A stretch of 58,413 nucleotides of DNA from S141-55 sp964422065 (GTDB taxonomy: Bacteria > Hydrothermota > Hydrothermia > WGAB01): assembly GCA_964422065.1 (NCBI GenBank), contig CAYQZW010000001.1, positions 1 to 58,413 of the forward strand, given 5' to 3'. The notes under the pieces were generated by a model. It was not told the origin of the DNA. It saw only the letters and a program-made list of their open reading frames with translations, and made no database searches. Position numbers and translations under genes: made by a program. Shown one piece after another: positions 16,268-25,249 of this stretch (within the stretch, counting starts at the first letter, position 1; each line of letters starts with the position of its first letter).

Positions 16268-17902
16268 TCAAGGGATCCAGAGTTTCAAGACCCGGTGATT
16301 GACCCGGAGGAAATACACGCCCCTCGAGGAAGGCTGATCGAGGGGAAGCACAATGGTGCCACGGGAAAGAGAAAGGGACCGGGCCCACAGCAAACGACCA
16401 GCAAGATCGTAGAGGGAGAGGCTGATCTTTTGAGGATGGGACAGTGTCAAGGTGAGGATAGGCCGCCCATGAGCATACTCCACAGAATACGCCGGTGGGA
16501 GAACGGACGTTGGACCTCTTTCCGCAACACTGACCGGGGGATTGAAGCCATAAATCCCGGAATTCCAAAGGTCATGGGCATATTGCCCCCAGGGCACCAT
16601 CGCAGAGTCAAAGGGCGCAGGAAGGTCAAAGACATAAATGATCATTGTATCCTGCATCATCACCGGATTACCAAGGGATAACACAGCCATTTCCAAGAGT
16701 CCGTCATTGTCGAGGTCGTCAATAAGAGGTGTACCAATTGTAGTCCCATACACTGAGACTGGCCAACCGTCGGGTTCTGAGCCATCGAGCCTATAAGCAT
16801 GCCATACACTCAAACTATCTTGGGTAAAGTGTCTTCCAATGACAACTTCTAACTGTCCGTCTCCATCCACATCTGCTATTGCAGGTTCACCCCCAATCAA
16901 CAATCCGTCATCTGGTATTTGCAAGTAAGATCCATCTCTCTTAATGATGACAAAATCAAAAATTCCATCGATTATAGCTTCTAATTGGCCATCATGATCA
17001 ATGTCTGCAATTGCAGGAGGGGCGTGGAAATCTTCATCCGGTATTTTGATTGGGAATCCATAAAGTTCTGTACCATCATATTTAAAGACATGAAAAAAAG
17101 CAGTATCTGATGTTCCTGGAGCTAAATTTGTTGGAAGAAGAATTTCAAAGGTATCGTCTTGGTCAAAGTCCGCAATTACTGGGGTAAGCCCATATATGAT
17201 ATTATTTAGATTAAAAACAACCGGAAAACCTGGCAGGAACGAATGTGTGTCTAAATCCCACACACCAAGAGCAGGTAATGAATCCTGCATAAATAATCCT
17301 ATTATTTCGGGAACACCGTCGTTATTTAAATCTCCCGCTATCATTCTGGTGTATATTGGGTTATTAAGAGGTTCCCAGTTGGGATATATTGAGCCATCGC
17401 CATTAAGGATTAATTGGTGACTGTGAACAAGAATTTCTGCGTCACCGTTATGATCAAGGTCACTTAAGGTGACAGGATATCTAACTCCGATCCCATAAGG
17501 AAGTAAATAGGGGAATCCGCTTGCTGATTCTCCACCAATATCATTTGAATAAACATTGGCCTGTGAAAATCCAGATATGGGTTTGTTGCCGAAAATAATG
17601 TACGGAGAATTGTTAGCCAGAATATTACCTATACCTACCGACTGCTGTGATGTTAAATTAGGCTGTTGGTACACGATTGGATAGCCAAAGATATTCTCGC
17701 CATTAATCCGGAATCCGTGCAATGAGAAAAATAAGGAGTTTCCTGTCACTACAAAAATTTCTTTATTTCTATCACCGTCAAAATCAAATGCCTTCAGACC
17801 ACCGTAAAACTCTATCCACGAACTACTTTGAACATATATTGGCCAGCCCGGTCTTACTTGAGGAGGTGTCAATATCAATAATATATATAAAAAATTCAAC
17901 AC
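16268..17902 (-). CDS. secreted FG-GAP repeat protein with T9SS-like C-terminal domain
   Basis: This 544-residue protein has a short N-terminal hydrophobic segment (LNFLYILLILT) and at least six calcium-binding FG-GAP/integrin-like repeats with the DxDxDG pattern (SDLDHNGDAEI, GDLNNDGVPEI, ADFDQDDTFEI, ADIDHDGQLEA, ADVDGDGQLEV, DDLDNDGLLEM), which predict a beta-propeller. The last 80 or so residues form a T9SS/Por-type sorting domain: ISLSLYDLAGRLLW, then GVYFLRVNHRVLKLWIP. It is likely exported and surface-attached or released. The start is GTG with no good Shine-Dalgarno. The repeat part is AT-rich with AT-ending codons, whereas the C-terminal end below about 16600 uses GC-rich codons like the neighbours, suggesting a mosaic gene. 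Its ligand is unknown. Confidence 0.85.
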   Translation of the reverse strand: MLNFLYILLILTPPQVRPGWPIYVQSSSWIEFYGGLKAFDFDGDRNKEIFVVTGNSLFFSLHGFRINGENIFGYPIVYQQPNLTSQQSVGIGNILANNSPYIIFGNKPISGFSQANVYSNDIGGESASGFPYLLPYGIGVRYPVTLSDLDHNGDAEILVHSHQLILNGDGSIYPNWEPLNNPIYTRMIAGDLNNDGVPEIIGLFMQDSLPALGVWDLDTHSFLPGFPVVFNLNNIIYGLTPVIADFDQDDTFEILLPTNLAPGTSDTAFFHVFKYDGTELYGFPIKIPDEDFHAPPAIADIDHDGQLEAIIDGIFDFVIIKRDGSYLQIPDDGLLIGGEPAIADVDGDGQLEVVIGRHFTQDSLSVWHAYRLDGSEPDGWPVSVYGTTIGTPLIDDLDNDGLLEMAVLSLGNPVMMQDTMIIYVFDLPAPFDSAMVPWGQYAHDLWNSGIYGFNPPVSVAERGPTSVLPPAYSVEYAHGRPILTLTLSHPQKISLSLYDLAGRLLWARSLSLSRGTIVLPLDQPSSRGVYFLRVNHRVLKLWIP

Positions 17903-17913
17903 AGTTCTTGTTT

Positions 17914-17951
17914 ATTGGGGGGAGGGAAACTGCAGTTTCCCTCCCCCCAAT
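17914..17951. terminator. perfect 38-bp palindrome, probable (bidirectional) terminator
   Basis: Two 19-base arms are exact reverse complements with no spacer, centred between 17932 and 17933; the arms run from ATTGGGGGGAGGG to a CTGCAG centre and back. It lies between the small exported protein and the FG-GAP gene. As RNA it would fold into a very stable hairpin. The downstream side has no clear U-tract in either direction, so Rho-independent termination is plausible but not textbook; an mRNA-stabilising or protein-binding role is also possible. Confidence 0.6.
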
Positions 17952-17957
17952 TTCTCC

Positions 17958-18329
17958 CTACCACTGGTCAGGATGGATATCTACATTTTTTGGAGGACTA
18001 ACAGGTCCGGTACCACTCGTTGCATTAGGTGCATATGCTAAATAGAACCTTTTGTACTGACATCCAAGACACATGTACAGTTCATAACTCCCATCGGGAT
18101 TTATAGCAGCAGGGCCATAGACCTCACTTGGGTCATCCACGTTAGTCGCCCAAACGTATCCGTCTGTCTTTAGTTTCCCGTTAATATCGTAGGCGTAGCC
18201 CCAGAACTTTGGTGCCTCTTGCGGATTATCTGCATGGGCAATTCTAGGCGTGATGCCCACAAGCCCGATGATGACAAGGGCTCCTATCAGAACACCCAGC
18301 ACCCTTTTGTTTTTTAGATACGTCCTCAT
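17958..18329 (-). CDS. small exported protein with carboxypeptidase-regulatory-like fold
   Basis: A 123-residue product with a clear signal peptide: positively charged start (MRTYLKNKRVLG), a hydrophobic core (VLIGALVIIGLVG) and a signal-peptidase-like site around RIAHADNP. The mature part (about 90 residues) contains KFWGYAYDINGKLKTDGYVW and AINPDGSYELYM, which resembles the beta-sandwich carboxypeptidase regulatory-like or CnaB-like domains, and one Cys pair (CLGC). GGGAGGTG precedes the ATG at 18329. It lies in the AT-rich patch just before the 38-bp palindrome. I do not recognise a specific function; it may be a periplasmic or surface accessory of the FG-GAP protein downstream. Confidence 0.7.
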   Translation of the reverse strand: MRTYLKNKRVLGVLIGALVIIGLVGITPRIAHADNPQEAPKFWGYAYDINGKLKTDGYVWATNVDDPSEVYGPAAINPDGSYELYMCLGCQYKRFYLAYAPNATSGTGPVSPPKNVDIHPDQW

Positions 18330-18795
18330 CACGCACCTCCCACATTTTGGCTTTGATGATCCCCATTATCCCCCCCCCTACATGTTTGTCAAGTTCTATT
18401 TGGCTTATTAAAATCTATACGGAATTGGGATCATCGGTTTATTGAAAAAAGGTGTAAAAACCATTCCATTGGAGTCTACCTGGCGATGAACCATGAAAGA
18501 GAGCGAACCACTGAATCGCCGTTCAAGCGACTCCTACAAAAAACAGATCTTACAAGAAAACAGAGAAGGAAGGTCACGACCAGGCCAACGAAGAACGATG
18601 TAGGAACGCTTCCGCCGCGATGAAAAATTTCACAAAGTAACACCCTTATCATAGGAACTTCCCATCAATTGAATGTAACCTGTGTCAACGGAAAGCCTTC
18701 CCCATAGATTTTCTCCTGAACCAACGAGAATGCGAAGATGCAGGGGGGTTCGAATTTTCGCCCGACCGAGAGGAAGGTTTATCATAATTGCCGTT
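18330..18795. other. intergenic stretch, no gene seen
   Basis: This divergent gap of about 460 bp separates the small exported protein from the YhaM-like gene. It starts with a C-tract (18370-18378), is relatively AT-rich, and contains an imperfect inverted repeat around 18513-18533. No open frame with a ribosome-binding site or RNA gene was recognised. Promoters for both flanking genes should lie here, but no convincing -35/-10 pair was found apart from CATAAT 7 nt before the YhaM start. Confidence 0.5.
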
Positions 18796-19890
18796 ATGAA
18801 AGACCTTTATGTGAAGGACCTGGAAGAATGGATTGACCAGCCCATCGAGTCGGTGTTTGTCGTGGCAAAAGCCGAGTCCCGGCTCCGGAAGACCGGCGAA
18901 CGGTTCCTCGTCGTAGTTCTTTCGGACAAGACCGGCAAGATTGAGGGCACCGTCTTTGACGACGTTGACGCGCTCGCGCCCGTGTTGACCCGTGGCCAGG
19001 TGGTGCGGATCCGCGGCCAGGTCTCCCTTTACCAGAACGCGCCCCGGGTCCGCATCCACACCGCAGAGGTAACCGAGGACTATGACATCGCCGACCTCAT
19101 CCCTTCCTCCCCCCATGAAATCCCTGCCATGTTTCAGGAACTGCAAACCCTCCTGAACACCCTCCGAAACCCCTACCTTCGGGATCTGGTGACCGTGCTC
19201 TTTGACGACCCGGAGTTTGTGGAAAAACTCAAGAAGGCGCCCGCCGCGATCCGGTATCACCACAATTACATGGGTGGCCTCCTGGAACACACACTGAACC
19301 TCCTGCGTCTGGCGGATGTGGTCGCAGCGACCTATCCCAGCGTAGATCGTGACCTCTTACTGGTCGGTGCCCTCCTGCATGACATCGGCAAGATTGACGA
19401 GTACACGCTGTTTCCGGTTATTGAACAGACCGATGAAGGGCGGCTTCTGGGACACATCCTGATGGGGTATGAACGGGTCCAAAAGGCCATAGACAGGGTG
19501 CGTGAACGGCGGGGGGATTTCCCGGAGGAACTGCGTCTCCGATTGCTCCATCTTATCCTTTCCCACCATGGGGAGTTGGCGAAGGGGTCGCCCGTTGAGC
19601 CCCGCACCTTAGAGGCCCAGATCCTCCACTTTCTGGACTATTTAGATTCTCGCGTCTGGATGTTTGAAGAGGCGGCCCAGCACCCTACCGAGCCCGGTGC
19701 CCGATGGTCTGAATACTGGAAACCCCTCTCCCGGTCCGTGTTTATCGGGGGTCCAGAAACCGGACCCGTAGACCCAGAGGACCCACAAGCGATGGAGGAC
19801 GCACCTCCTGAGGATCCAGGCAGACACCATGAACCGCATCTCTTTCGCACTTCTGGGTCCGAGGATACGTCCAAGGAGGGTTTGTTCTGA
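18796..19890 (+). CDS. YhaM-like 3'-5' exoribonuclease/HD-domain phosphohydrolase
   Basis: The 364-residue protein combines an N-terminal OB-fold nucleic-acid-binding domain (FLVVVLSDKTGKIEGTVFDD, GQVVRIRGQVSLYQ) with an HD metal-dependent phosphohydrolase domain: HHNYMGGLLEHTLNLL, LLHDIGKIDE (His195, Asp196) and LILSHHGE. This order is that of YhaM/CBF1 from Gram-positive bacteria, a 3'-5' exoribonuclease. The last 50 residues are Pro/Glu-rich and probably disordered. The start at 18796 is the family-like MKDLYVKDLEEW; a longer frame back to 18682 adds an Arg-rich stretch without similarity. There is no Shine-Dalgarno, and CATAAT ends 7 nt upstream, so leaderless expression is possible. The stop overlaps glyS by 1 nt. 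Confidence 0.88.
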   Translation: MKDLYVKDLEEWIDQPIESVFVVAKAESRLRKTGERFLVVVLSDKTGKIEGTVFDDVDALAPVLTRGQVVRIRGQVSLYQNAPRVRIHTAEVTEDYDIADLIPSSPHEIPAMFQELQTLLNTLRNPYLRDLVTVLFDDPEFVEKLKKAPAAIRYHHNYMGGLLEHTLNLLRLADVVAATYPSVDRDLLLVGALLHDIGKIDEYTLFPVIEQTDEGRLLGHILMGYERVQKAIDRVRERRGDFPEELRLRLLHLILSHHGELAKGSPVEPRTLEAQILHFLDYLDSRVWMFEEAAQHPTEPGARWSEYWKPLSRSVFIGGPETGPVDPEDPQAMEDAPPEDPGRHHEPHLFRTSGSEDTSKEGLF

Positions 19891-21971
19891 TGCCACCGTC
19901 GTTTCTTTTGGAGATCGGGCATGAGGAGTTGCCGGCTTCTTTTGTGCCCCTGAGCGGCCGAGGGCTCCTCAAGGGGTTGCAGCGTGTCCTGGATGCCCAG
20001 CATGTTGCGTACCATGGCGGCCGGTGGTTTGCGACGCCTCGGCGGACCGCGGTGTACTTCGAGCATATCGCGGAGCGGGCCGACGTCCGTCTCAAGAAGG
20101 TCATGGGCCCCCCGAAACAGGTGGCATACGACCCAGAGGGGCGTCCCACTCGTGCCTTGTTGGGGTTCATCAAAAAATTGGGGGTCCAACTGGAGGATGT
20201 GCGGGAAGAGGAGACGCCGAAGGGCGTTTATCTCTATGCCATGGTCCAAGAGGGTGGGGATTCCCTGGAAGCCATCCTCCAGGCGCATCTGGCGGACATC
20301 CTGCAGGCGATCCCGTTCCCCAAAGTCATGCGTTGGCAAGGGAGTTTGAAGTTTCCTCGCCCCATCCGTTGGATTGTGGCGCTCCATGGCGACAACGTGC
20401 TCCCTATCCAACTCGCAGGGCTGCAGGCCGACCGCATCACGTACGGCAACCGGATGACACATCCGGACCCCATCCCCCTCACCCGTGCCGATGAGTATCT
20501 GGATCGTCTTAGAGCGGCCGATGTTTGGGCAGACGCGGAAGAACGGAAACGCCGCGTATGGGAAGAACTCGTAGCGGCGGTCGAACCGGTCCACGGTCAG
20601 CCCCTGGAAGACCCTGACTTGCTGGAGGAGGTCACCCATTTGGTGGAAGCCCCCCGTGCGGTCCTGGGGTCCTTTGATCCATCATTTCTGGCGCTCCCGG
20701 CCCCGGTTGTGGTCACCGCCATGAAACAGCATCAGAGGTATTTTGCGGTCTTTGATTCCCAAGGCCGACTCTTGCCCCACTTTGTGGCGATCATCAATAA
20801 CCCCAAAGCCGATGTAGAAAAAGTCCGCCAGGGCCTGGAAGAGGTCTTACAGGCCCGCCTGGAAGACGCGGCCTTCTATTTTGAGGTGGACACGCAGCGG
20901 AAACTGGAAGATCGGGTGGAAGACCTCAAAGGCATCACCTGGTTCCCCAAACTTGGCACGGTCTATGATAAGGTGAAGCGGGTGCAGACGATTCTCCAGC
21001 ATCTGAGCCGTGCGATAGACGCGCAAGGCCTCACCCTGGACATCCCTGCGTTGACCCGGGCTGCATGGCTATACAAGACCGATCTGACCACCGAGATGAT
21101 CCGGGACGGCAAGGAGTTCACCAAACTGGAGGGAACCATTGGCAAGTACTATGCCCTGCACGACGGAGAACCCCCAAAGGTAGCGGAGATCATTGAGCAA
21201 TCGCATTTCCCCCGTTTTTCCGGTGACCGATTGCCTGAGATCCCCGAAGCGGCCCTGCTGGGCATCGCCGACCGCGTGGATACCCTGGTCGCCCTTTTCC
21301 ACACCGGCTATGAGGTCAAAGGGGCTCAAGACCCGATGGGCCTCCGCCGGACCGCCTATGCGCTCATTGATCTGATCCTCAAGTTCCGGTTTTCCCTGAA
21401 CCTCACGGACCTCTTCCGCTGGGCCAACTTTTCAGCGCAGGCTCAACAGAAGGCCCTGGAATTCACCCTGACCCGTTTTGAACACTACCTGGAGGAACGC
21501 CAGGGGATCCGGTATGACATTGTGGACGCGGTCATTGGGTCCGGACTTTCCGATCTGGTCATCCTGGCCAAGCGTGCCGAGGTGCTGAACCGGATGATGA
21601 AGGAGGCCCCAGAGGACTTTGAGCGGTTGGTCATTGGGCAAAAGCGGTTGGCGAATATCCTGAAAGACTTTGAGGGGTCTGGCCCACCAGACCCGAATCT
21701 CTTTGAGAAAGAGGAAGAACGCGCCTTATACGACCGGATCCAGGCAATCCGGGAGCCTTATCTCCAGGCGATCCACGAACACCGGTATCCCCAGGCGCTC
21801 CGCCTGCTCATTGAGACCCGGGAACTCATTGATCGTTTCTTTGATCACGTCTTCGTCATGGTGGACGATCCCCGAATTCGCGAGAACCGGCTGAAACTCC
21901 TTGCGGCCACACGCTCGCTGTATCTGGCTTACGCAGACTTCTCCCGCATTGTGATCCCCTCGGAACGTTGA
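19890..21971 (+). CDS. glyS: glycine--tRNA ligase beta subunit
   Basis: GlyS is the large tRNA-binding subunit of the heterotetrameric bacterial glycyl-tRNA synthetase. The 693-residue protein begins FLLEIGHEELPASFV (the family EIGtEELP motif) and has FPKVMRWQGSLKFPRPIRW, VVVTAMKQHQRYFAV, KTDLTTEMIRDGKEFTKLEG with GKYYALHDGEP, then LADRVDTL-like and GLRRTAYALIDLIL stretches and the C-terminal anticodon-binding part. Length is normal. The alpha subunit gene glyQ, usually directly upstream, is absent; the place is taken by the YhaM-like gene, with which glyS shares a TGATG junction. The alpha subunit must be encoded elsewhere. Confidence 0.95.
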   Translation: MPPSFLLEIGHEELPASFVPLSGRGLLKGLQRVLDAQHVAYHGGRWFATPRRTAVYFEHIAERADVRLKKVMGPPKQVAYDPEGRPTRALLGFIKKLGVQLEDVREEETPKGVYLYAMVQEGGDSLEAILQAHLADILQAIPFPKVMRWQGSLKFPRPIRWIVALHGDNVLPIQLAGLQADRITYGNRMTHPDPIPLTRADEYLDRLRAADVWADAEERKRRVWEELVAAVEPVHGQPLEDPDLLEEVTHLVEAPRAVLGSFDPSFLALPAPVVVTAMKQHQRYFAVFDSQGRLLPHFVAIINNPKADVEKVRQGLEEVLQARLEDAAFYFEVDTQRKLEDRVEDLKGITWFPKLGTVYDKVKRVQTILQHLSRAIDAQGLTLDIPALTRAAWLYKTDLTTEMIRDGKEFTKLEGTIGKYYALHDGEPPKVAEIIEQSHFPRFSGDRLPEIPEAALLGIADRVDTLVALFHTGYEVKGAQDPMGLRRTAYALIDLILKFRFSLNLTDLFRWANFSAQAQQKALEFTLTRFEHYLEERQGIRYDIVDAVIGSGLSDLVILAKRAEVLNRMMKEAPEDFERLVIGQKRLANILKDFEGSGPPDPNLFEKEEERALYDRIQAIREPYLQAIHEHRYPQALRLLIETRELIDRFFDHVFVMVDDPRIRENRLKLLAATRSLYLAYADFSRIVIPSER

Positions 21972-22014
21972 GCATCTCCGGTTCAAGGCGTTCATCTCCA
22001 ACGAGTTCCAGAAG

Positions 22015-23403
22015 ATGCGTGTAGCCAAAAACGCGATTTTGTATGCCCTGGCCGGCATCTCGGTCAGTCTCTTGGCCTTCGTGCAGGTCAAGATCCTTAC
22101 CCAGGGCCTTTCCAAGCACGATGTCGGGCTGTATTTCGGTCTTTCCGGAACCGTCCTCTTTGTTGCGGAATTGCTCAAAGTGGGCATCCCCCAGATTCTC
22201 CCCCGGTTCGTGCCGCTGTACGAGGCGCAAGGGCAAGGGCACAAAGCACAAAAACTCATCAGTGTCCTCGTGTTGGGGTATGGAGGGCTCTTAGGGATCG
22301 CCGGTCTGGTCGTGCTCGCGCTCGCCCGGCTGGCTCCTTCGGACAGTGTGTTCTGGCAAACCCTGCCGTGGGCGTTTGTGGCCTTCGGGGTCCTGGCATT
22401 TCTTCAGACGGTCTCGGTCGGCCTGGTTGCCCAACGCCGGGTCCGGACCGCAGCCCTGCTCCCCTTCGTGGCCCATCTGGGGTTTACCCTGCTCCTGCTC
22501 CTTCACCGACACCGGCTGACCCTGGGCCTGGTCTTTGGGGACCTCCTCCTGGCGGCCGGGATGGTAACCGCCGTGGGGTGGATCCTGCTCCGACCTACCC
22601 TGCCCGGGGGCTGGGCCCCAGACCCCGAGTTCTGGCACTTCTCAAAGTACGCAGCGATGAGCACTGTGTTTGCTCCCGTGTACCACTACTTTGACTACCT
22701 TGTGCTGGCAGGACTCACCTCTTATCCGTCGTTGGCCCTTTTCGGGGTTGCGCGCCGCATTGAAAACTTCCTCCGCAGACTCCTCTGGCTCCCTCTGGAA
22801 GCCCTGGCCCCAGAACTGAGTTTCCAGAGCCGACACCCAGAGATCGCAAGGGAGGCGGCCGCGCTTTTGATCCGGAGTTATCTCTTGATCGGCGTCATGG
22901 TTGCGATCCCGATCCTCTTGTTCCGGCGGGATCTCATTGTGCTGATCTCCAGAGCAGACTATCAGGGGGCATCCGTCTTCCTGGTCCTGCTCACCCTCCA
23001 TGTCGTCCTCCTCTCCATGGCCGGGCCGATGGGCGTTGTGGCCCGTTCCCTGGGAAACATGAAGGCGCTGTTCTGGGGAGACGCCCTGCGCAATGGAATC
23101 TATGTAGGTGTTGCCCTGGTGCTGACCCAGCGGTTCGGGCCCTTGGGGATGGCGATTTCTTTCCTGGTCGCCACGGGGATCGCCCTGATTTATTGGGTGC
23201 TTGTGATCCGGAGCATGCGGGTTCGCCTCCCATCCCTGGGATACCTTGGAGCCCTGGCGATTTGGGCCCTTGCCCTTTGGGGGTTTGGGGAACAGGTCCA
23301 CCGATGGTGGGCCCTGGTATGGGTCCCCTCCCTGATCATCCCGTTCTGGTTCTCCATGTCCCCGATCCAACGCCAACGATGGCTGCAATTCCTTCGGGGC
23401 TAA
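22015..23403 (+). CDS. polysaccharide flippase (Wzx/MATE-like membrane protein)
   Basis: A 462-residue polytopic membrane protein with roughly 12-14 spans, in the MOP (MATE/Wzx/MurJ) superfamily. The start KNAILYALAGISVSLLAFVQVKILT with GLYFGLSGTVLF matches the first two helices of Wzx-type flippases, which move lipid-linked sugar units across the inner membrane. It starts 44 nt after glyS. This is one of two flippase-like genes in the window; the other (27761-29047) sits with glycosyltransferase and polymerase genes. No strong ribosome-binding site is seen before the ATG. MurJ lipid II flippase is less likely given the sequence and length but is not excluded. Confidence 0.8.
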   Translation: MRVAKNAILYALAGISVSLLAFVQVKILTQGLSKHDVGLYFGLSGTVLFVAELLKVGIPQILPRFVPLYEAQGQGHKAQKLISVLVLGYGGLLGIAGLVVLALARLAPSDSVFWQTLPWAFVAFGVLAFLQTVSVGLVAQRRVRTAALLPFVAHLGFTLLLLLHRHRLTLGLVFGDLLLAAGMVTAVGWILLRPTLPGGWAPDPEFWHFSKYAAMSTVFAPVYHYFDYLVLAGLTSYPSLALFGVARRIENFLRRLLWLPLEALAPELSFQSRHPEIAREAAALLIRSYLLIGVMVAIPILLFRRDLIVLISRADYQGASVFLVLLTLHVVLLSMAGPMGVVARSLGNMKALFWGDALRNGIYVGVALVLTQRFGPLGMAISFLVATGIALIYWVLVIRSMRVRLPSLGYLGALAIWALALWGFGEQVHRWWALVWVPSLIIPFWFSMSPIQRQRWLQFLRG

Positions 23404-23414
23404 CGGGTTCCGAT

Positions 23415-23443
23415 TTGCGTCATATTTGAGGTTCGGTTAAACT
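23415..23443 (+). promoter_or_regulatory. probable promoter of OPT transporter gene
   Basis: TTGCGT (23415-23420), 17 nt spacer, TAAACT (23438-23443). Start site near 23450, just before the ribosome-binding site at 23456-23461. Confidence 0.4.
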
Positions 23444-23468
23444 GAAAGCCTAAAAAGGAGGTCGAGCC

Positions 23469-25202
23469 ATTTTCAAGGATCATGAGTTAACGGTTCGAGC
23501 ACTGATCCTGGGGATTGTGTTGGCCATCGTCTTCGGAGCGGCCAATGCCTATCTCGGTCTCAAGGCGGGCATGACTGTCTCTGCCTCGATCCCGGCGGCT
23601 GTTGTCTCCATGGCGATCCTGCGCGGATTGCTCAAACGTGGGACGATTGTAGAAAACAACATGGTGCAGACCATTGCTTCTGCGGGCGAATCCCTGGCAG
23701 CAGGCGTGATCTTTACGGTCCCGGCCCTGATCCTCCTCGGTCTTTCCCCCAACATCTTCTACATCTTCCTGGTTTCCGCAACTGGTGGGCTCCTTGGGGT
23801 CCTCCTGATGATCCCGGTCCGGAAACATCTCATTGAGGAGGAACACGATCGGTTGCCCTATCCCGAAGGGACAGCCTGCGCCGAGGTCCTGGAGGCCGGC
23901 GAGGAAGGCGGTGTCAAAGCCAAAGAAGTGTTCCTGGGCATGGGCATTGGCGGTCTGTTCAAGTTCTTTGGCACGGGCATCAAACTCTTCCAGGATGCCC
24001 CAGCCTGGCTGATCGCACCGTTCCGGACCTTGGTGGGCATTGACCTTTCGCCCGCTTTGATTGGTGTGGGATACATTCTGAATATCCGGATCGCGGCCCT
24101 GGTGCTCGCCGGCGGCGTACTCGGATGGCTCGTCTTTATCCCCCTGATCGCTGCCTATACCGGACTGCCCACGCAGACCACGGATCAGGTCTACCAGATC
24201 TGGTCTCAGTACCTCCGGTATATCGGTGCGGGTGCCGTGTTGACGGGCGGGATCTTCAGTCTTATCCGAAGCATCCCCGCGATGGTCAAAACCTTAAAGT
24301 CCGTGGAATTCAAGGCCGGGACGCGGGATCTCCCGATGAAGTATGTGTTCTGGGGGACCGGTGCGATCTTGATCCTTCTTGCGGTCGTCCCGGCGTTTCA
24401 GATGGGGCCCCGTGCCGCGATCTTTGCGGTGATCTTTGCGTTTCTGTTCGTCATCGTATCGTCCCGGATCGTCGGGCTGGTGGGGAGTTCCTCCAACCCG
24501 GTCTCGGGCATGACGATCGCCACCCTGCTCTTTGTGTCGTTGATCTTTGTGAAGATGGGGATCCAGGGCACCGCGGGCATGATCAAGGCTCTGACCCTCG
24601 GCGCCGTGGTCTGCATTGCTGCAGCGATCGCGGGCGATACGTCCCAGGACCTCAAAACCGGCTATCTGGTCGGTGCCACCCCGTGGAAACAGCAAATCGG
24701 GGAGTTCATTGGGGTTCTGGCCTCGGCCGTGTTCATCGGGTGGACCTTATTCCTGCTTCACAGAGCCTATGGTATCGGCTCGAGCGAACTCTCGGCACCC
24801 CAGGCGACCCTGATGTCCCTGGTGGTCAAAGGGGTCTTTGAAGGGACGTTGCCGTGGCTCCTGGTTGGTGCGGGGATCTTCACCGCTCTGGCCGTCGAAC
24901 TCCTCGGGGTCCACTCCCTGCCGTTTGCTGTGGGCTTATACTTGCCTCTGGAACTCTCCACGTCGCTGTTTGCCGGGGGGCTGGCAGCCTGGGTCTTTGG
25001 TTACCGTGAGAAAGGGGTGCTGTTTTCGTCTGGATTGGTGGCGGGGGACGCCATGATGGGGATTCTTCTGGCCCTTTGGATCGCAACGGGCCGGGTGTTG
25101 CCCGTCACCTGGGAGTCTCGAGGATTGGCCCTCGTCGTCCTCATCACCCTCTTCCTCCTGATCGGATGGCGCGCCCGTGAGACAAAAGCGAACCATGGCT
25201 AA
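23469..25202 (+). CDS. OPT-family oligopeptide/metal-chelate transporter, apparent ATT start
   Basis: The 577-residue inner-membrane protein belongs to the oligopeptide transporter (OPT) family: GAANAYLGLKAGMTVSASIP near the start, ENNMVQTIASAGESLAAG, LPYPEGTACAEVL, and GDTSQDLKTGYLVGATPWKQQ, all diagnostic. It has about 14-16 spans. OPT members import peptides or metal chelates with protons. The reading frame is open from a TAA at 23451, and AAGGAGG (23455-23461) sits 7 nt before an ATT codon at 23469. The encoded FKDHELTVRALILGIVLAI is the normal OPT N terminus. The first ATG/GTG/TTG is GTG at 23517, which would cut into the first helix and has no ribosome-binding site. ATT is thus the likely start. 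Confidence 0.88.
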   Translation: MFKDHELTVRALILGIVLAIVFGAANAYLGLKAGMTVSASIPAAVVSMAILRGLLKRGTIVENNMVQTIASAGESLAAGVIFTVPALILLGLSPNIFYIFLVSATGGLLGVLLMIPVRKHLIEEEHDRLPYPEGTACAEVLEAGEEGGVKAKEVFLGMGIGGLFKFFGTGIKLFQDAPAWLIAPFRTLVGIDLSPALIGVGYILNIRIAALVLAGGVLGWLVFIPLIAAYTGLPTQTTDQVYQIWSQYLRYIGAGAVLTGGIFSLIRSIPAMVKTLKSVEFKAGTRDLPMKYVFWGTGAILILLAVVPAFQMGPRAAIFAVIFAFLFVIVSSRIVGLVGSSSNPVSGMTIATLLFVSLIFVKMGIQGTAGMIKALTLGAVVCIAAAIAGDTSQDLKTGYLVGATPWKQQIGEFIGVLASAVFIGWTLFLLHRAYGIGSSELSAPQATLMSLVVKGVFEGTLPWLLVGAGIFTALAVELLGVHSLPFAVGLYLPLELSTSLFAGGLAAWVFGYREKGVLFSSGLVAGDAMMGILLALWIATGRVLPVTWESRGLALVVLITLFLLIGWRARETKANHG

Positions 25203-25249
25203 TCAAAGGGTTTCGAGCATACACAGGACTTCCGGACCCCTGTGACACG

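Noticed and set aside
23482..23490. ATG at 23482 as the OPT start
   Set aside because: Its frame is ATG AGT TAA; it stops after two codons.
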